Source: Streptomyces violens (lineage in GTDB: Bacteria > Actinomycetota > Actinomycetes > Streptomycetales > Streptomycetaceae). Taken from it: 64,000 nt of DNA. Both the position numbers and the translations under genes were made by a program. The notes beneath the pieces were generated by a model. It saw only the letters and a program-made list of their open reading frames with translations, was not told the DNA's origin and made no database searches. Positions 32,144-40,443 of this stretch are shown piece after piece (the stretch's first letter is position 1; the number at the start of each line of letters is the position of its first letter). Where the stretch lies: contig NZ_JOBH01000009.1 of NCBI RefSeq assembly GCF_000717745.1, forward strand, positions 1-64,000. The letters are read 5' to 3'.

Positions 32144-33847
32144 TCAGAGGAAGTACAGCCGCGAGAGCGACACGTACTCGGCGGGGTCGGAGCGCATCGG
32201 GGCGCCGTCCAGCGTGACCAGGCCGCTGTCGCCGTCGACCTGGACGCTGCCGACGCGGTCGTTCAGCAGCAGGTCGCGCGGGCCGATGCCGCGGGTGCCG
32301 CGGACGGCGACGCGCCGGCGGCGGGTGGGCAGCGAGTCGAAGGCCTTGCCGGGCGAGCCCGCCTCGACCGCGGCGCCGGAGACGAAGGCGACGGAGAGGT
32401 CGGCGGCGGTGGCGCCGTGCCCGCCGAACAGCGGGCCCATGACGAGCGGTTCGCAGGTGTCGGTGGCGGCGTTGGGGTCGCCGGTGACGCCCCACGCGGG
32501 GAAGCCGGACTTCAGGACCATCTGCGGCTTGGCGCCGAAGTAGCGCGGCTGCCACAGCGAGATGTCGGCCATCTTGCCGACTTCGAGGGAGCCGATCTCG
32601 TGCGAGAGGCCGTGTGCGATGGCGGGGTTGATGGTGAGCTTGGCCATGTAGCGCAGGACGCGCGCGTTGTCGTCGTGCGCGCCGTCGCCTTCCATGGGGC
32701 CGAGCTCGGCCTTCATCTTGCCGGCCATGGCGAAGGTACGGCGGACGGTCTCGCCGGCGCGGCCCATGCCCTGCGCGTCGGAGGAGGTGATGCCGATGGC
32801 GCCCAGGTCGTGCAGGACGTCCTCGGCACCCATCGTCCCGGCGCGGATCCGGTCGCGGGCCATGGCCGCGTCGCCGGGCAGGTCGGTCTTCAGGTCGTGG
32901 ACGGAGACGATCATCCCGTAGTGCTCGGCGACCGCGTCCCGTCCGAAGGGCAGGGTGGGGTTGGTGGAGGAGCCGATGACGTTCTCCACGCCGGCCATCT
33001 TCAGGACGTTCGGTACGTGTCCGCCGCCGCAGCCCTCGATGTGGAAGGCGTGGATCGTACGGCCGTCCAGGACCTTCAGGGTGTCCTCGACGGAGAGGCA
33101 CTCGTTCAGGCCGTCGCTGTGCAGCGCGACCTGGACGTCGTGCTCCTCGGCGACGCGCAGCGCGGTGTCCAGGGCGCGGGTGTGCGCGCCCATGTCCTCG
33201 TGGACCTTGAAGCCGGAGGCGCCGCCCTCGGCGAGCGCCTCGACGAGCGGGGCGGGGTCGGAGGACGAGCCGCGGCCGAGGAAGCCGATGTTGACGGGCC
33301 AGGCGTCGAAGGAGTTGAAGGCGTGCCGCAGGGCCCAGGGCGAGTTGACGCCGACGCCCCAGACGGGGCCGAACTCCTGGCCGATGATCGTGGTGACGCC
33401 GGAGGCGAGGGACGCCTCCATGATGCGCGGCGAGAGCAGGTGGACGTGGGTGTCCACCGCGCCCGCCGTGGCTATCAGGCCCTCGCCGGAGACGATCGAG
33501 GTGCCGGTGCCGACGACGACGTCGACGCCTTCCATGGTGTCGGGGTTGCCGGCCCGTCCGATGCCGCTGATCCGGCCCTCGCGGATGCCGATGGAGACCT
33601 TGCGGATGCCCTGTACGGCGTCGATGACCAGCACGTTGCTGATGACGACGTCGCAGGTCTCGCGGACGGCGGCGGCCTTGAGGTGCAGTCCGTCGCGGGC
33701 GGTCTTGCCGAAGCCGGCGAGGAATTCGTCGCCGGGCTTCTGGGCGTCGGACTCGACGCGTACGACGAGGCCGGTGTCGCCCAGGACGACCCGGTCGCCG
33801 GCCCGGGGGCCGTGTACGGACGCGTACTCCTGCGGATCGATGGTCAT
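32144..33847 (-). CDS. ureC: urease-like alpha subunit (nickel amidohydrolase)
   Basis: A 567-residue UreC homologue. Nickel ligands are kept: His-x-His in DTHVHLLSP, the lysine to be carbamylated in GFKVHED, His in LHSDGLNE, His in FHIEGCGGGH, and Asp in SSDAQ. The flap normally reading VCHHL is VHDL here: the mobile Cys is Val and the second His is Asp, while the catalytic His and the later Arg (RDRIR) remain. The substrate-side loop GGGTGPAAGTNATTC is replaced by IGQEFGPVWGVGVNS. No ureE/F/G/D genes are near. It overlaps ureAB by 4 bp (ATGA). It may act on a substituted urea rather than urea. Confidence 0.88.
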   Translation of the reverse strand: MTIDPQEYASVHGPRAGDRVVLGDTGLVVRVESDAQKPGDEFLAGFGKTARDGLHLKAAAVRETCDVVISNVLVIDAVQGIRKVSIGIREGRISGIGRAGNPDTMEGVDVVVGTGTSIVSGEGLIATAGAVDTHVHLLSPRIMEASLASGVTTIIGQEFGPVWGVGVNSPWALRHAFNSFDAWPVNIGFLGRGSSSDPAPLVEALAEGGASGFKVHEDMGAHTRALDTALRVAEEHDVQVALHSDGLNECLSVEDTLKVLDGRTIHAFHIEGCGGGHVPNVLKMAGVENVIGSSTNPTLPFGRDAVAEHYGMIVSVHDLKTDLPGDAAMARDRIRAGTMGAEDVLHDLGAIGITSSDAQGMGRAGETVRRTFAMAGKMKAELGPMEGDGAHDDNARVLRYMAKLTINPAIAHGLSHEIGSLEVGKMADISLWQPRYFGAKPQMVLKSGFPAWGVTGDPNAATDTCEPLVMGPLFGGHGATAADLSVAFVSGAAVEAGSPGKAFDSLPTRRRRVAVRGTRGIGPRDLLLNDRVGSVQVDGDSGLVTLDGAPMRSDPAEYVSLSRLYFL

Positions 33848-34542
33848 GCCCGCTCCTCCTCGCTGCTCGCCCCCAGATAGCCGCAGGCGGCCGCCCGCCG
33901 CAGTGCTTCTTCCTTCGCGCCCGGCGCGTCCAGCGGGCCGTCCACCAGGCCCGCGAAGCCGATCGCGATCCGGTCGCCGCCGATCGGCACGAGGCCGACC
34001 TCTTCCTCGGCGCCCGGGTCGAAGCGCTGGGAGGAGCCGGCGGGGACGTTCAGCCGCATGCCGTACGCGGCGGCGCGGTCGAAGTCGAGCCGGGGGTTGG
34101 CCTCGAAGAAGTGGAAGTGGGAGGTGACGCTGACCGGGACGGTAGCGGTGTTGCGGACGCGGACGGTCAGCGCGGGCGCCGGGGCCTCGTCGGCCGGGCC
34201 CGGCAGTACCGCGCCCGGCGCGGCGTCGCCCTGCGAGCCCCCGCCGATCGGGTCGCTGACCACGGCGAGCCGGGAGCCGTCGTCGAAAACCGCCTCGACG
34301 TGCACCTCGGTCACCACGTCGGCGACGCCGGGCAGCACGTCGTCCGGGCCGAGGACCGCGCGGGCCGCCGCGATGGCGTCGGCCAGCCGGCCGCCGTCCC
34401 TGGCCACCTCGCAGACCGTGTCCGCGACCAGCGCGGTCGTCTCGGGCACGTTCAGCTTCAGGCCGCGTGCCCTGCGCGCTCTCGCCAGTTCGGCGGCGCC
34501 GAACAGCAGCAGCCGGTCGCGCTCGGTCGGGGTCAGCCGCAT
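33844..34542 (-). CDS. urease-like fused gamma-beta subunit
   Basis: A 232-residue fusion. Residues 1-100 match UreA (LTPTERDRLLLFGAAELARARRARGLKLN), and from about 125 UreB (VRNTATVPVSVTSHFHFFEANPRLDFDR, then GMRLNVPAGSSQRF). The linker is Gly/Pro/Ala-rich. ATG 34542 has AGGAGG upstream, so the longer frame is rejected. The same fusion occurs in other bacterial ureases. It is the promoter-proximal gene of the leftward operon and overlaps ureC, so a stoichiometric complex is expected. Confidence 0.88.
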   Translation of the reverse strand: MRLTPTERDRLLLFGAAELARARRARGLKLNVPETTALVADTVCEVARDGGRLADAIAAARAVLGPDDVLPGVADVVTEVHVEAVFDDGSRLAVVSDPIGGGSQGDAAPGAVLPGPADEAPAPALTVRVRNTATVPVSVTSHFHFFEANPRLDFDRAAAYGMRLNVPAGSSQRFDPGAEEEVGLVPIGGDRIAIGFAGLVDGPLDAPGAKEEALRRAAACGYLGASSEEERA

Positions 34543-34563
34543 GCCACCACACCTCCTGATCGA

Positions 34564-34650
34564 TTTGAGCGCCACTCTAACCAAGGAAACCGGTTGTCCG
34601 AAAGGGTTGACCGGGCACAGGGGCATGGGTCACATTGAGCGCCGCTCAAT
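34564..34650. promoter_or_regulatory. two related operator palindromes between ureAB and the NCS1 permease
   Basis: ATTGAGCGCCGCTCAAT at 34634-34650 is a perfect palindrome around a central base. TTTGAGCGCCACTCTAA at 34564-34580 matches it at 13 of 17 positions. They lie 54 bp apart and flank the divergent promoters. The spacing and type suit a TetR dimer, most simply the one encoded at 30227. Confidence 0.65.
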
Positions 34651-34655
34651 AAAAG

Positions 34656-34694
34656 CGGAACGCCACTCACCGGAATCGGAACGCCACGCACCGG
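34656..34694. repeat. two 18-bp direct repeats with 21-bp period
   Basis: CGGAACGCCACTCACCGG (34656-34673) recurs at 34677-34694 with one change (T to G). A 21-bp period places both on the same DNA face. They lie 47 bp before the permease start, next to the operator palindrome, and share the core GCCAC-TCA with it. Confidence 0.6.
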
Positions 34695-34740
34695 GGCGGT
34701 ACCGCCCAGCACTCGTCCGGCCTCTCAGAGGAGCCCTCTC

Positions 34741-36171
34741 ATGCCGATCGAACAACGCGGAGTCGACACGATTCCTGACGAGGAGCGCACCAGCCGCCCC
34801 CGCGACCTCGTCTCCATCCTGCTCGGCTCGAACCTCGCCCTGGGCGTGGTGATCTTCGGCTGGCTGCCGGTCTCCTTCGGACTGGGCTTCTGGCCGTCGG
34901 TGACCTCCCTCACCGTGGGCACCCTCGTCGGCACGCTCCTGACCGCGCCGCTCGCCCTGGTCTCCCTGCGGACCGGCACCAACCTCTCCACCAGCAGCGG
35001 CGCGCACTTCGGCGTGCGCGGCCGGCTCGTCGGCTCGGTGATCGGCCTGCTGCTCTCGCTCGGGTACACCGCGCTCACCCTCTGGGTCGGCGGCGACGCG
35101 GTCGTCGGCACCCTCGCCCGGCTCATCGGCCTGCCCGACGGCGGCGCCAGCTACGCGGCCGTGTACGCGCTGCTCGCGGTCTGCACCGCGGCCGGCGCGG
35201 TCTACGGCTACAAGCTGCTGCTCCGCCTCTCCCGCGTCCTCGCGCTCGGCATGTCCGCGATCCTCCTCGTCGGACTGTTCGCGTACGCGCCCGACTTCAC
35301 CACCGCGGCGCCGCAGGGCAGCGAGTACCTCCTCGGCGCCTTCTGGCCCACCTGGCTGCTCGCCGTCGTCTCGGCCGGCCTCAGCGGACCGATCGCCTTC
35401 ATCACCCTGCTCGGCGACTACACCCGCTACATCTCCCCGCGCCGCCACAGCTCCCGCAAGGTCTTCCTCGCGACCTGTCTCGGCCTGGTCGCGGGGCTGC
35501 TGGTCCCCCAGCTCTTCGGCACCTTCACCGCGCTCGCGGTCGGCGCGGCCGACGACTACGCCGGCCCGCTCGTCGCGGGCGCCCCCTTCTGGTTCCTCGT
35601 CCCGCTCTTCCTCGCCGCCTCCGCGGGCTCGGTCGGCAACGCGGGCCTGATGCTGTACTCGATGGGCCTGGACCTGGACGCGATCCTGCCGCGGGCCACC
35701 CGTACCCAGGCCACGTACGTGGTCGCCGCGGTCGCCACGTTCTTCGTCTACGTCGGCCACTTCGCCTGGGACGCGCAGGACGCGATGACCTCCTTCGTCC
35801 TGCTGCTCACCGCGGTCGGCACACCCTGGGCGGTGCTCACCGTCATCGGCTACGTCCGCTGCCGCGGGGTCTACGACTCCGAGGCGCTGCAGGTCTACAA
35901 CCGCCGTGCCCGGGGCGGCCGTTACTGGTACACGGCGGGCTGGAACGTGCCCGCGACGGTGACCTGGGCGGCCGGCTCGGTGGTCGGCCTGGCCGCGGTG
36001 GACACCCCGCTCTACACCGGCCCGCTCGTCCCGTACACCGGCGGCATCGACCTGTCCTTCCTGCTGTCGGCGCTGGTCACGGCCGCGCTGTACGGGGTGC
36101 TGACGCGGCGTCCGGCGACGGTGCCGGCGACCGTGGCCCCGGTGGAGGAGGCACCCGCGGAGGTGCCGTAG
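34741..36171 (+). CDS. NCS1-family permease (cytosine/purine/allantoin type)
   Basis: A 476-residue, about 12-segment nucleobase:cation symporter-1 protein. LGSNLALGVVIFGWLPVSFGLGFW at segment 1 and LGDYTRYISP in the central loop are family marks. ATG 34741 follows GAGGAG. It is divergent from the urease-like operon and shares its control region, so its substrate is probably a nitrogen compound fed to that pathway (ureide, guanidino or amine compound). Specificity is inference. Confidence 0.88.
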   Translation: MPIEQRGVDTIPDEERTSRPRDLVSILLGSNLALGVVIFGWLPVSFGLGFWPSVTSLTVGTLVGTLLTAPLALVSLRTGTNLSTSSGAHFGVRGRLVGSVIGLLLSLGYTALTLWVGGDAVVGTLARLIGLPDGGASYAAVYALLAVCTAAGAVYGYKLLLRLSRVLALGMSAILLVGLFAYAPDFTTAAPQGSEYLLGAFWPTWLLAVVSAGLSGPIAFITLLGDYTRYISPRRHSSRKVFLATCLGLVAGLLVPQLFGTFTALAVGAADDYAGPLVAGAPFWFLVPLFLAASAGSVGNAGLMLYSMGLDLDAILPRATRTQATYVVAAVATFFVYVGHFAWDAQDAMTSFVLLLTAVGTPWAVLTVIGYVRCRGVYDSEALQVYNRRARGGRYWYTAGWNVPATVTWAAGSVVGLAAVDTPLYTGPLVPYTGGIDLSFLLSALVTAALYGVLTRRPATVPATVAPVEEAPAEVP

Positions 36172-36194
36172 GAGGGACCACGGACCACGGACAA

Positions 36195-36237
36195 CAACGG
36201 GCCGCCCCGGAATGTACGCGTCCGGGGCGGCCCGTTG
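36195..36237. terminator. bidirectional terminator between the NCS1 permease and ilvE
   Basis: A 17-bp perfect stem (36195-36211 with 36221-36237) with a 9-nt loop between convergent genes. Confidence 0.87.
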
Positions 36238-36260
36238 CAGGTGGTGCGGCTGTGGCGGGA

Positions 36261-37349
36261 TCAGCCCAGGGGGTGCATCCAGCCGTGGGTGTCCTGCGCC
36301 GTGCCGCGCTGGATGTCCAGCAGCGCCTCGCGGAGCTTCATGGTGACCTCGCCGGGCTCGCCGCCGCTCTGGGTCCACTCGGCGCCCTTGCGCTTGACCG
36401 TGCCGACGGGCGTGATCACCGCGGCGGTGCCGCACGCGAAGACCTCGGTGAGCGTGCCGTTCTCGGTGTCGGCCTGCCACTGGTCGATGGAGACGCGCGC
36501 CTCCTCCGCCTCGTAGCCCAGGTCGCGGGCGACGGTGAGGAGGGAGTCACGGGTGATGCCCGCGAGCAGCGAGCCGGTCAGGGTCGGGGTGACGATCTTG
36601 TTCCCGTACACGAAGTACAGGTTCATGCCCCCGAGCTCCTCGACCCACTTGTGCTCCACCGCGTCGAGGTAGGCGACCTGGTCGCAGCCCTTCTCGGCGG
36701 CCTCGGCCTGGGCGAGCAGGGACGCGGCGTAGTTGCCGCCGGTCTTGGCGTCGCCCATGCCGCCGGGGACGGCGCGCACGCGGTCCTCGGACAGCCAGAT
36801 GGAGACGGGCTTCACGCCGCCGGGGAAGTAGGCACCGGCGGGCGAGGCGATCACGAGGAAGAGGTACTCGTTGGCGGGCTTCACGCCGAGGCCGACCTCG
36901 GAGGCGAACATGAACGGGCGCAGGTAGAGCGACTCCTCGCCGCCGTGCGCCGGCACCCAGTCGCGGTCCTGCCGGACCAGCGCGTCGCACGCCGCGATGA
37001 AGGTCTCGACGGGCAGCTCGGGCATGCCCAGGCGGCGCGCGGAGCGCTGGAAGCGCTCGGCGTTGGCCTCGGGGCGGAAGGTCGCCACGGAGCCGTCGGC
37101 CTGGCGGTACGCCTTCAGACCCTCGAAGATCGTCTGCGCGTAGTGCAGCGTCATGTTCGCCGGGTCGATCGAGAGCGGCGCGTACGGCACGAGCTGCGCG
37201 TCGTGCCAGCCGCGGCCCTCCGTCCACTTGATCGTCACCATGTGGTCGGTGAAGTGCCGGCCGAAGCCGGGGCCGGCCAGGATCTTCTCCCGCTCCGCGG
37301 CGGGCAGCGGGTGCGAGGAGGGCTTGAGCTCGATCGTGGGCGTCGTCAT
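36261..37349 (-). CDS. ilvE: branched-chain amino acid aminotransferase
   Basis: A 362-residue fold-type IV PLP enzyme that transfers the amino group between glutamate and the branched-chain keto acids, the last step of Val, Ile and Leu synthesis and the first step of their breakdown. [16 protein letters not shown], the PLP lysine in [11 protein letters not shown], and [11 protein letters not shown] are diagnostic. ATG 37349 with AAGGA upstream is chosen; 60 upstream codons are discarded. It neighbours leuB, as in other Streptomyces. Confidence 0.95.
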   Translation of the reverse strand: MTTPTIELKPSSHPLPAAEREKILAGPGFGRHFTDHMVTIKWTEGRGWHDAQLVPYAPLSIDPANMTLHYAQTIFEGLKAYRQADGSVATFRPEANAERFQRSARRLGMPELPVETFIAACDALVRQDRDWVPAHGGEESLYLRPFMFASEVGLGVKPANEYLFLVIASPAGAYFPGGVKPVSIWLSEDRVRAVPGGMGDAKTGGNYAASLLAQAEAAEKGCDQVAYLDAVEHKWVEELGGMNLYFVYGNKIVTPTLTGSLLAGITRDSLLTVARDLGYEAEEARVSIDQWQADTENGTLTEVFACGTAAVITPVGTVKRKGAEWTQSGGEPGEVTMKLREALLDIQRGTAQDTHGWMHPLG

Positions 37350-37540
37350 GAGTGCGTGTCCTTCACCGGTGTGGTTGTGGCGGCTGCGCACGCGCGGCGT
37401 CCGGTCAGTACGTGGACGTCCGAGCTTCCCCTGGTGCGTGGCCCCACATCCGATTATCGCTCGGGTGGGACCGCGGAGAGGAAGGAGGTGGCGTAGTGCG
37501 CGTGCGTGGCCTGGGGTCGATGGTCGCACCCAACCGGCGA

Positions 37541-37587
37541 GTAGCCCAGCGGCCGGGTACGTGAGTACCTGTATGCCGCTGGGCTAC
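37541..37587. terminator. terminator between leuB and ilvE
   Basis: Outer arms GTAGCCCAGCGGC and GCCGCTGGGCTAC with an inner GGTAC/GTACC hairpin (loop GTGA) form a long two-part stem 44 bp beyond the leuB stop codon. It separates leuB from ilvE transcription. Otherwise 37350-37630 shows no gene. Confidence 0.75.
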
Positions 37588-37630
37588 TGGCGGGAACAGC
37601 TCTAGAAGCTGTCGCGTTCGAGCAGCGGCG

Positions 37631-38671
37631 TCAGCCGGCTACTCGGCCGGCGAGCGCGTCGCCGATCTCGTCGGTGGTGCGCGGGCTGCCGTCGCGGGCC
37701 TCGAGGTCCGCGGCGACGGCCTCCTCGATGCGGGCGGCCTCGGGCTCGTAGCCGAGGTGCCGCAGGAGGAGCGCGACGGAGAGGATCGTCGCGGTCGGGT
37801 CGGCCTTGCCGGTGCCGGCGATGTCCGGGGCCGAGCCGTGGACGGGCTCGAACATGGACGGGAAGGCGCCCGAGGGGTTGATGTTGCCGGAGGCGGCCAG
37901 GCCGATGCCGCCGGTCACGGCCGCGGCGAGGTCGGTGAGGATGTCGCCGAAGAGGTTGTCGGTGACGATGACGTCGAAGCGCTCCGGCTGCGTGACGAAG
38001 AAGATCGTCGCGGCGTCGACGTGCAGGTAGTCGGTGGTGACCTCGGGGTACTCCTCGCCCACCTTGTCGAAGATCTTCTTCCACATGTGGCCGGCGTGGA
38101 CCAGGACGTTGTTCTTGTGGACCAGCGTCAGCTTCTTGCGCGGGCGGGCCTTGGCGCGCTCGTACGCATCCCGCACGACCCGCTCGACGCCGTACGCCGT
38201 GTTCAGGCTCACCTCGGTGGCGACCTCGTGGGGCGTACCGGTGCGCAGGCTGCCGCCGTTGCCGGTGTACGGGCCCTCGGTGCCCTCGCGGACGACGATG
38301 AAGTCGATGTCGGGGCGGCCGGCCAGCGGGGTGCCGGTGTTCGGGAAGAGCTTCGACGGGCGCAGGTTGACGAAGTGGTCGAAGGCGAAGCGGAGCTTCA
38401 ACAGCAGGCCGCGCTCCAGGACACCGGAGGGCACGGACGGGTCGCCGATGGCGCCGAGCAGGATGGCGTCGTGCTGCTTGAGCGACTCCATCTCGGCGTC
38501 CGGCAGCGTCTCGCCGGTGGCGTGCCATCGCTTGGCACCCAGGTCGTACTCCTTGGTTTCCAGCTTCACGTCCTGCGGGAGGACCGAGGTCAGGACCTTG
38601 AGGCCCTGGGCCACGACTTCCTGGCCGATTCCGTCACCGGGGATCACTGCGAGGCGAATGCTGCGAGACAT
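37631..38671 (-). CDS. leuB: 3-isopropylmalate dehydrogenase
   Basis: A 346-residue isopropylmalate/isocitrate-dehydrogenase-fold enzyme, oxidising 3-isopropylmalate with NAD in leucine synthesis. IPGDGIG at the N-terminus, [15 protein letters not shown] (substrate arginines), [11 protein letters not shown] (metal aspartates) and [13 protein letters not shown] (NAD site) are present. The length fits actinobacterial LeuB. ATG 38671 lies 129 bp from the divergent phosphatase start. Confidence 0.95.
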   Translation of the reverse strand: MSRSIRLAVIPGDGIGQEVVAQGLKVLTSVLPQDVKLETKEYDLGAKRWHATGETLPDAEMESLKQHDAILLGAIGDPSVPSGVLERGLLLKLRFAFDHFVNLRPSKLFPNTGTPLAGRPDIDFIVVREGTEGPYTGNGGSLRTGTPHEVATEVSLNTAYGVERVVRDAYERAKARPRKKLTLVHKNNVLVHAGHMWKKIFDKVGEEYPEVTTDYLHVDAATIFFVTQPERFDVIVTDNLFGDILTDLAAAVTGGIGLAASGNINPSGAFPSMFEPVHGSAPDIAGTGKADPTATILSVALLLRHLGYEPEAARIEEAVAADLEARDGSPRTTDEIGDALAGRVAG

Positions 38672-38738
38672 GCCTGGACCCTACTCTTCGTCCCATGGAT
38701 TGACACCCGGTGTCCGGCATGCGGACGTGTGAAGGTCC

Positions 38739-38760
38739 GGTCAACTGGAGTTAACCCTGT
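38739..38760 (+). promoter_or_regulatory. PHO-box-like direct repeat before the phosphatase gene
   Basis: GGTCAACTGGA and GTTAACCCTGT are adjacent 11-bp units resembling the GTTCACC-type PhoP direct repeats of Streptomyces. They end 39 bp before the ATG, and a TATATG-like -10 follows. Phosphate-starvation control of a secreted phosphatase is plausible; the match is partial. Confidence 0.45.
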
Positions 38761-38799
38761 ATATGCCATCCGGTTTCCGGGTGATGTCACGTTCACGGC

Positions 38800-40431
38800 A
38801 TGGCTTCACGTGAGACCCCCGCTTCCCCCGACATCCCCCGCTTCGGCATCCCCGAGCGGCTCGCCGCCCGTATGTCCATGGCCGAGCAGCACGAGTACCT
38901 GCGCACCAAGCTGTCCCGCCGTGGGCTGCTGCGCACCTCGGCCGCCGGTGCGGGCGTCGTCGCGGGCAGCGGTCTGCTCGGCTCCACCACGGCGTGCGCG
39001 GCGCCGCGCTCCACCACGCTGCTCTCCGCGCCCGCCACGGCCGCGGTGGACGGCTCGATGGTGGCGCCCTTCGGCCGGCACCTGCAGTTCGGCGCCGACC
39101 CGAAGACGCAGATGCGGGTCTCCTGGCAGGTGCCGTTCGCGGTGAAGCGGCCGTATCTGCGGGTGGGTCTGAAGCCGTGGGACCTCAGCCGGAAGATCGA
39201 GGCGGAGGTGCGGGACCTGCACACCCCCGCGCTCACGAAGAAGCTGCCGGCCGTCGACCAGTACTACCTGCACGCCGCGCTGGACGGCCTCAAGCCGGGC
39301 ACGACGTACTACTACGGCGTCGGCCACGACGGCTTCGACCCGGCCGACGCGCGCCACTTCGGCACGATCGGCACCTTCCGCACCGCGCCGGCCCGGCCCG
39401 AGAAGTTCACCTTCACCGCCTTCGGCGACCAGGGCGTCAGCTATCACGCGCTCGCCAACGACCAGCTGATCCTGGGCCAGAACCCCTCCTTCCACCTGCA
39501 CGCGGGCGACATCTGCTACGCCGACCCGGACGGCCAGGGCTCGGAGGAGGACACCTACGACGCGCGGGTCTGGGACCAGTTCCTCGCCCAGACCGAGACG
39601 GTCGCCAAGTCCGTGCCGTGGATGGTGACGACCGGCAACCACGACATGGAGGCGTGGTACTCGCCGAACGGGTACGGCGGCCAGAACGCCCGCTGGTCCC
39701 TGCCGGGCAACGGCCCCGACGCGAAGAACGCCCCCGGCGTGTACTCCTTCACCTACGGCAACGTCGGCGTCGTCGCCCTGGACGCCAACGACGTCTCGTA
39801 CGAGATCACCGCCAACACCGGGTACACGAACGGCCGGCAGACCAAGTGGCTGGACCGCCGCCTCGGCGAGCTGCGCGCGGACAGGGCCATCGACTTCATC
39901 GTGGTCTTCTTCCACCACTGCGCGTTCTCCACGACCGTCTCGCACGCCTCGGACGGCGGCGTCCGCGACGCCTGGCTGCCGCTCTTCGAGAAGCACGGCG
40001 TGGACCTGGTCATCAACGGCCACAACCACATCTACGAGCGCACCGACGCCATCAAGGGCACCGACGTCTCCCGCAAGGTGCCGGTCGGCGGCAGCGTGGA
40101 CTCCGCGCGCGAGGGCATCGTGTACGTCACGGCGGGCGGCGCGGGCAAGGAGCTGTACAAGTTCCCCGTGCCGGACAGCTACGAGGGGCACGTGAAGGAC
40201 CTGGACGAGGTCGACACGTACCACTGGAGCAAGGGCGGCGGGAAGAACACCGAGAAGGTCGAGTGGTCGCGGGTGCGCTACACCGGCTTCTCCTTCCTCG
40301 CCATCGAGGTCGAGACCGGGCACCGGCCCCGGATGAAGGTCACGGCGCTCGCCGAGACCGGCGAGCGCATCGACCACTTCGACGTGGAGCGCACGTCCCG
40401 GACGTCCGGCGCGTCCGGCACGTCCCGCTGA
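38800..40431 (+). CDS. Tat-secreted purple acid phosphatase-like metallophosphoesterase
   Basis: A 543-residue protein. A polar N-terminus precedes the twin-arginine signal LSRRGLLRTSAAGAGVVAGSGLLGS. A fibronectin-like purple-acid-phosphatase N-domain follows (about 85-190), then the metallophosphoesterase domain: AFGDQG, HAGDICYAD, TTGNHDME, FFHHCAFS and INGHNHIYER supply the dinuclear metal ligands. It likely releases phosphate from esters outside the cell. ATG 38800 has only a weak ribosome site. It converges with the alcohol dehydrogenase gene, with 12 bp between stops. Confidence 0.9.
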   Translation: MASRETPASPDIPRFGIPERLAARMSMAEQHEYLRTKLSRRGLLRTSAAGAGVVAGSGLLGSTTACAAPRSTTLLSAPATAAVDGSMVAPFGRHLQFGADPKTQMRVSWQVPFAVKRPYLRVGLKPWDLSRKIEAEVRDLHTPALTKKLPAVDQYYLHAALDGLKPGTTYYYGVGHDGFDPADARHFGTIGTFRTAPARPEKFTFTAFGDQGVSYHALANDQLILGQNPSFHLHAGDICYADPDGQGSEEDTYDARVWDQFLAQTETVAKSVPWMVTTGNHDMEAWYSPNGYGGQNARWSLPGNGPDAKNAPGVYSFTYGNVGVVALDANDVSYEITANTGYTNGRQTKWLDRRLGELRADRAIDFIVVFFHHCAFSTTVSHASDGGVRDAWLPLFEKHGVDLVINGHNHIYERTDAIKGTDVSRKVPVGGSVDSAREGIVYVTAGGAGKELYKFPVPDSYEGHVKDLDEVDTYHWSKGGGKNTEKVEWSRVRYTGFSFLAIEVETGHRPRMKVTALAETGERIDHFDVERTSRTSGASGTSR

Positions 40432-40443
40432 CGGCCGCCGGGG

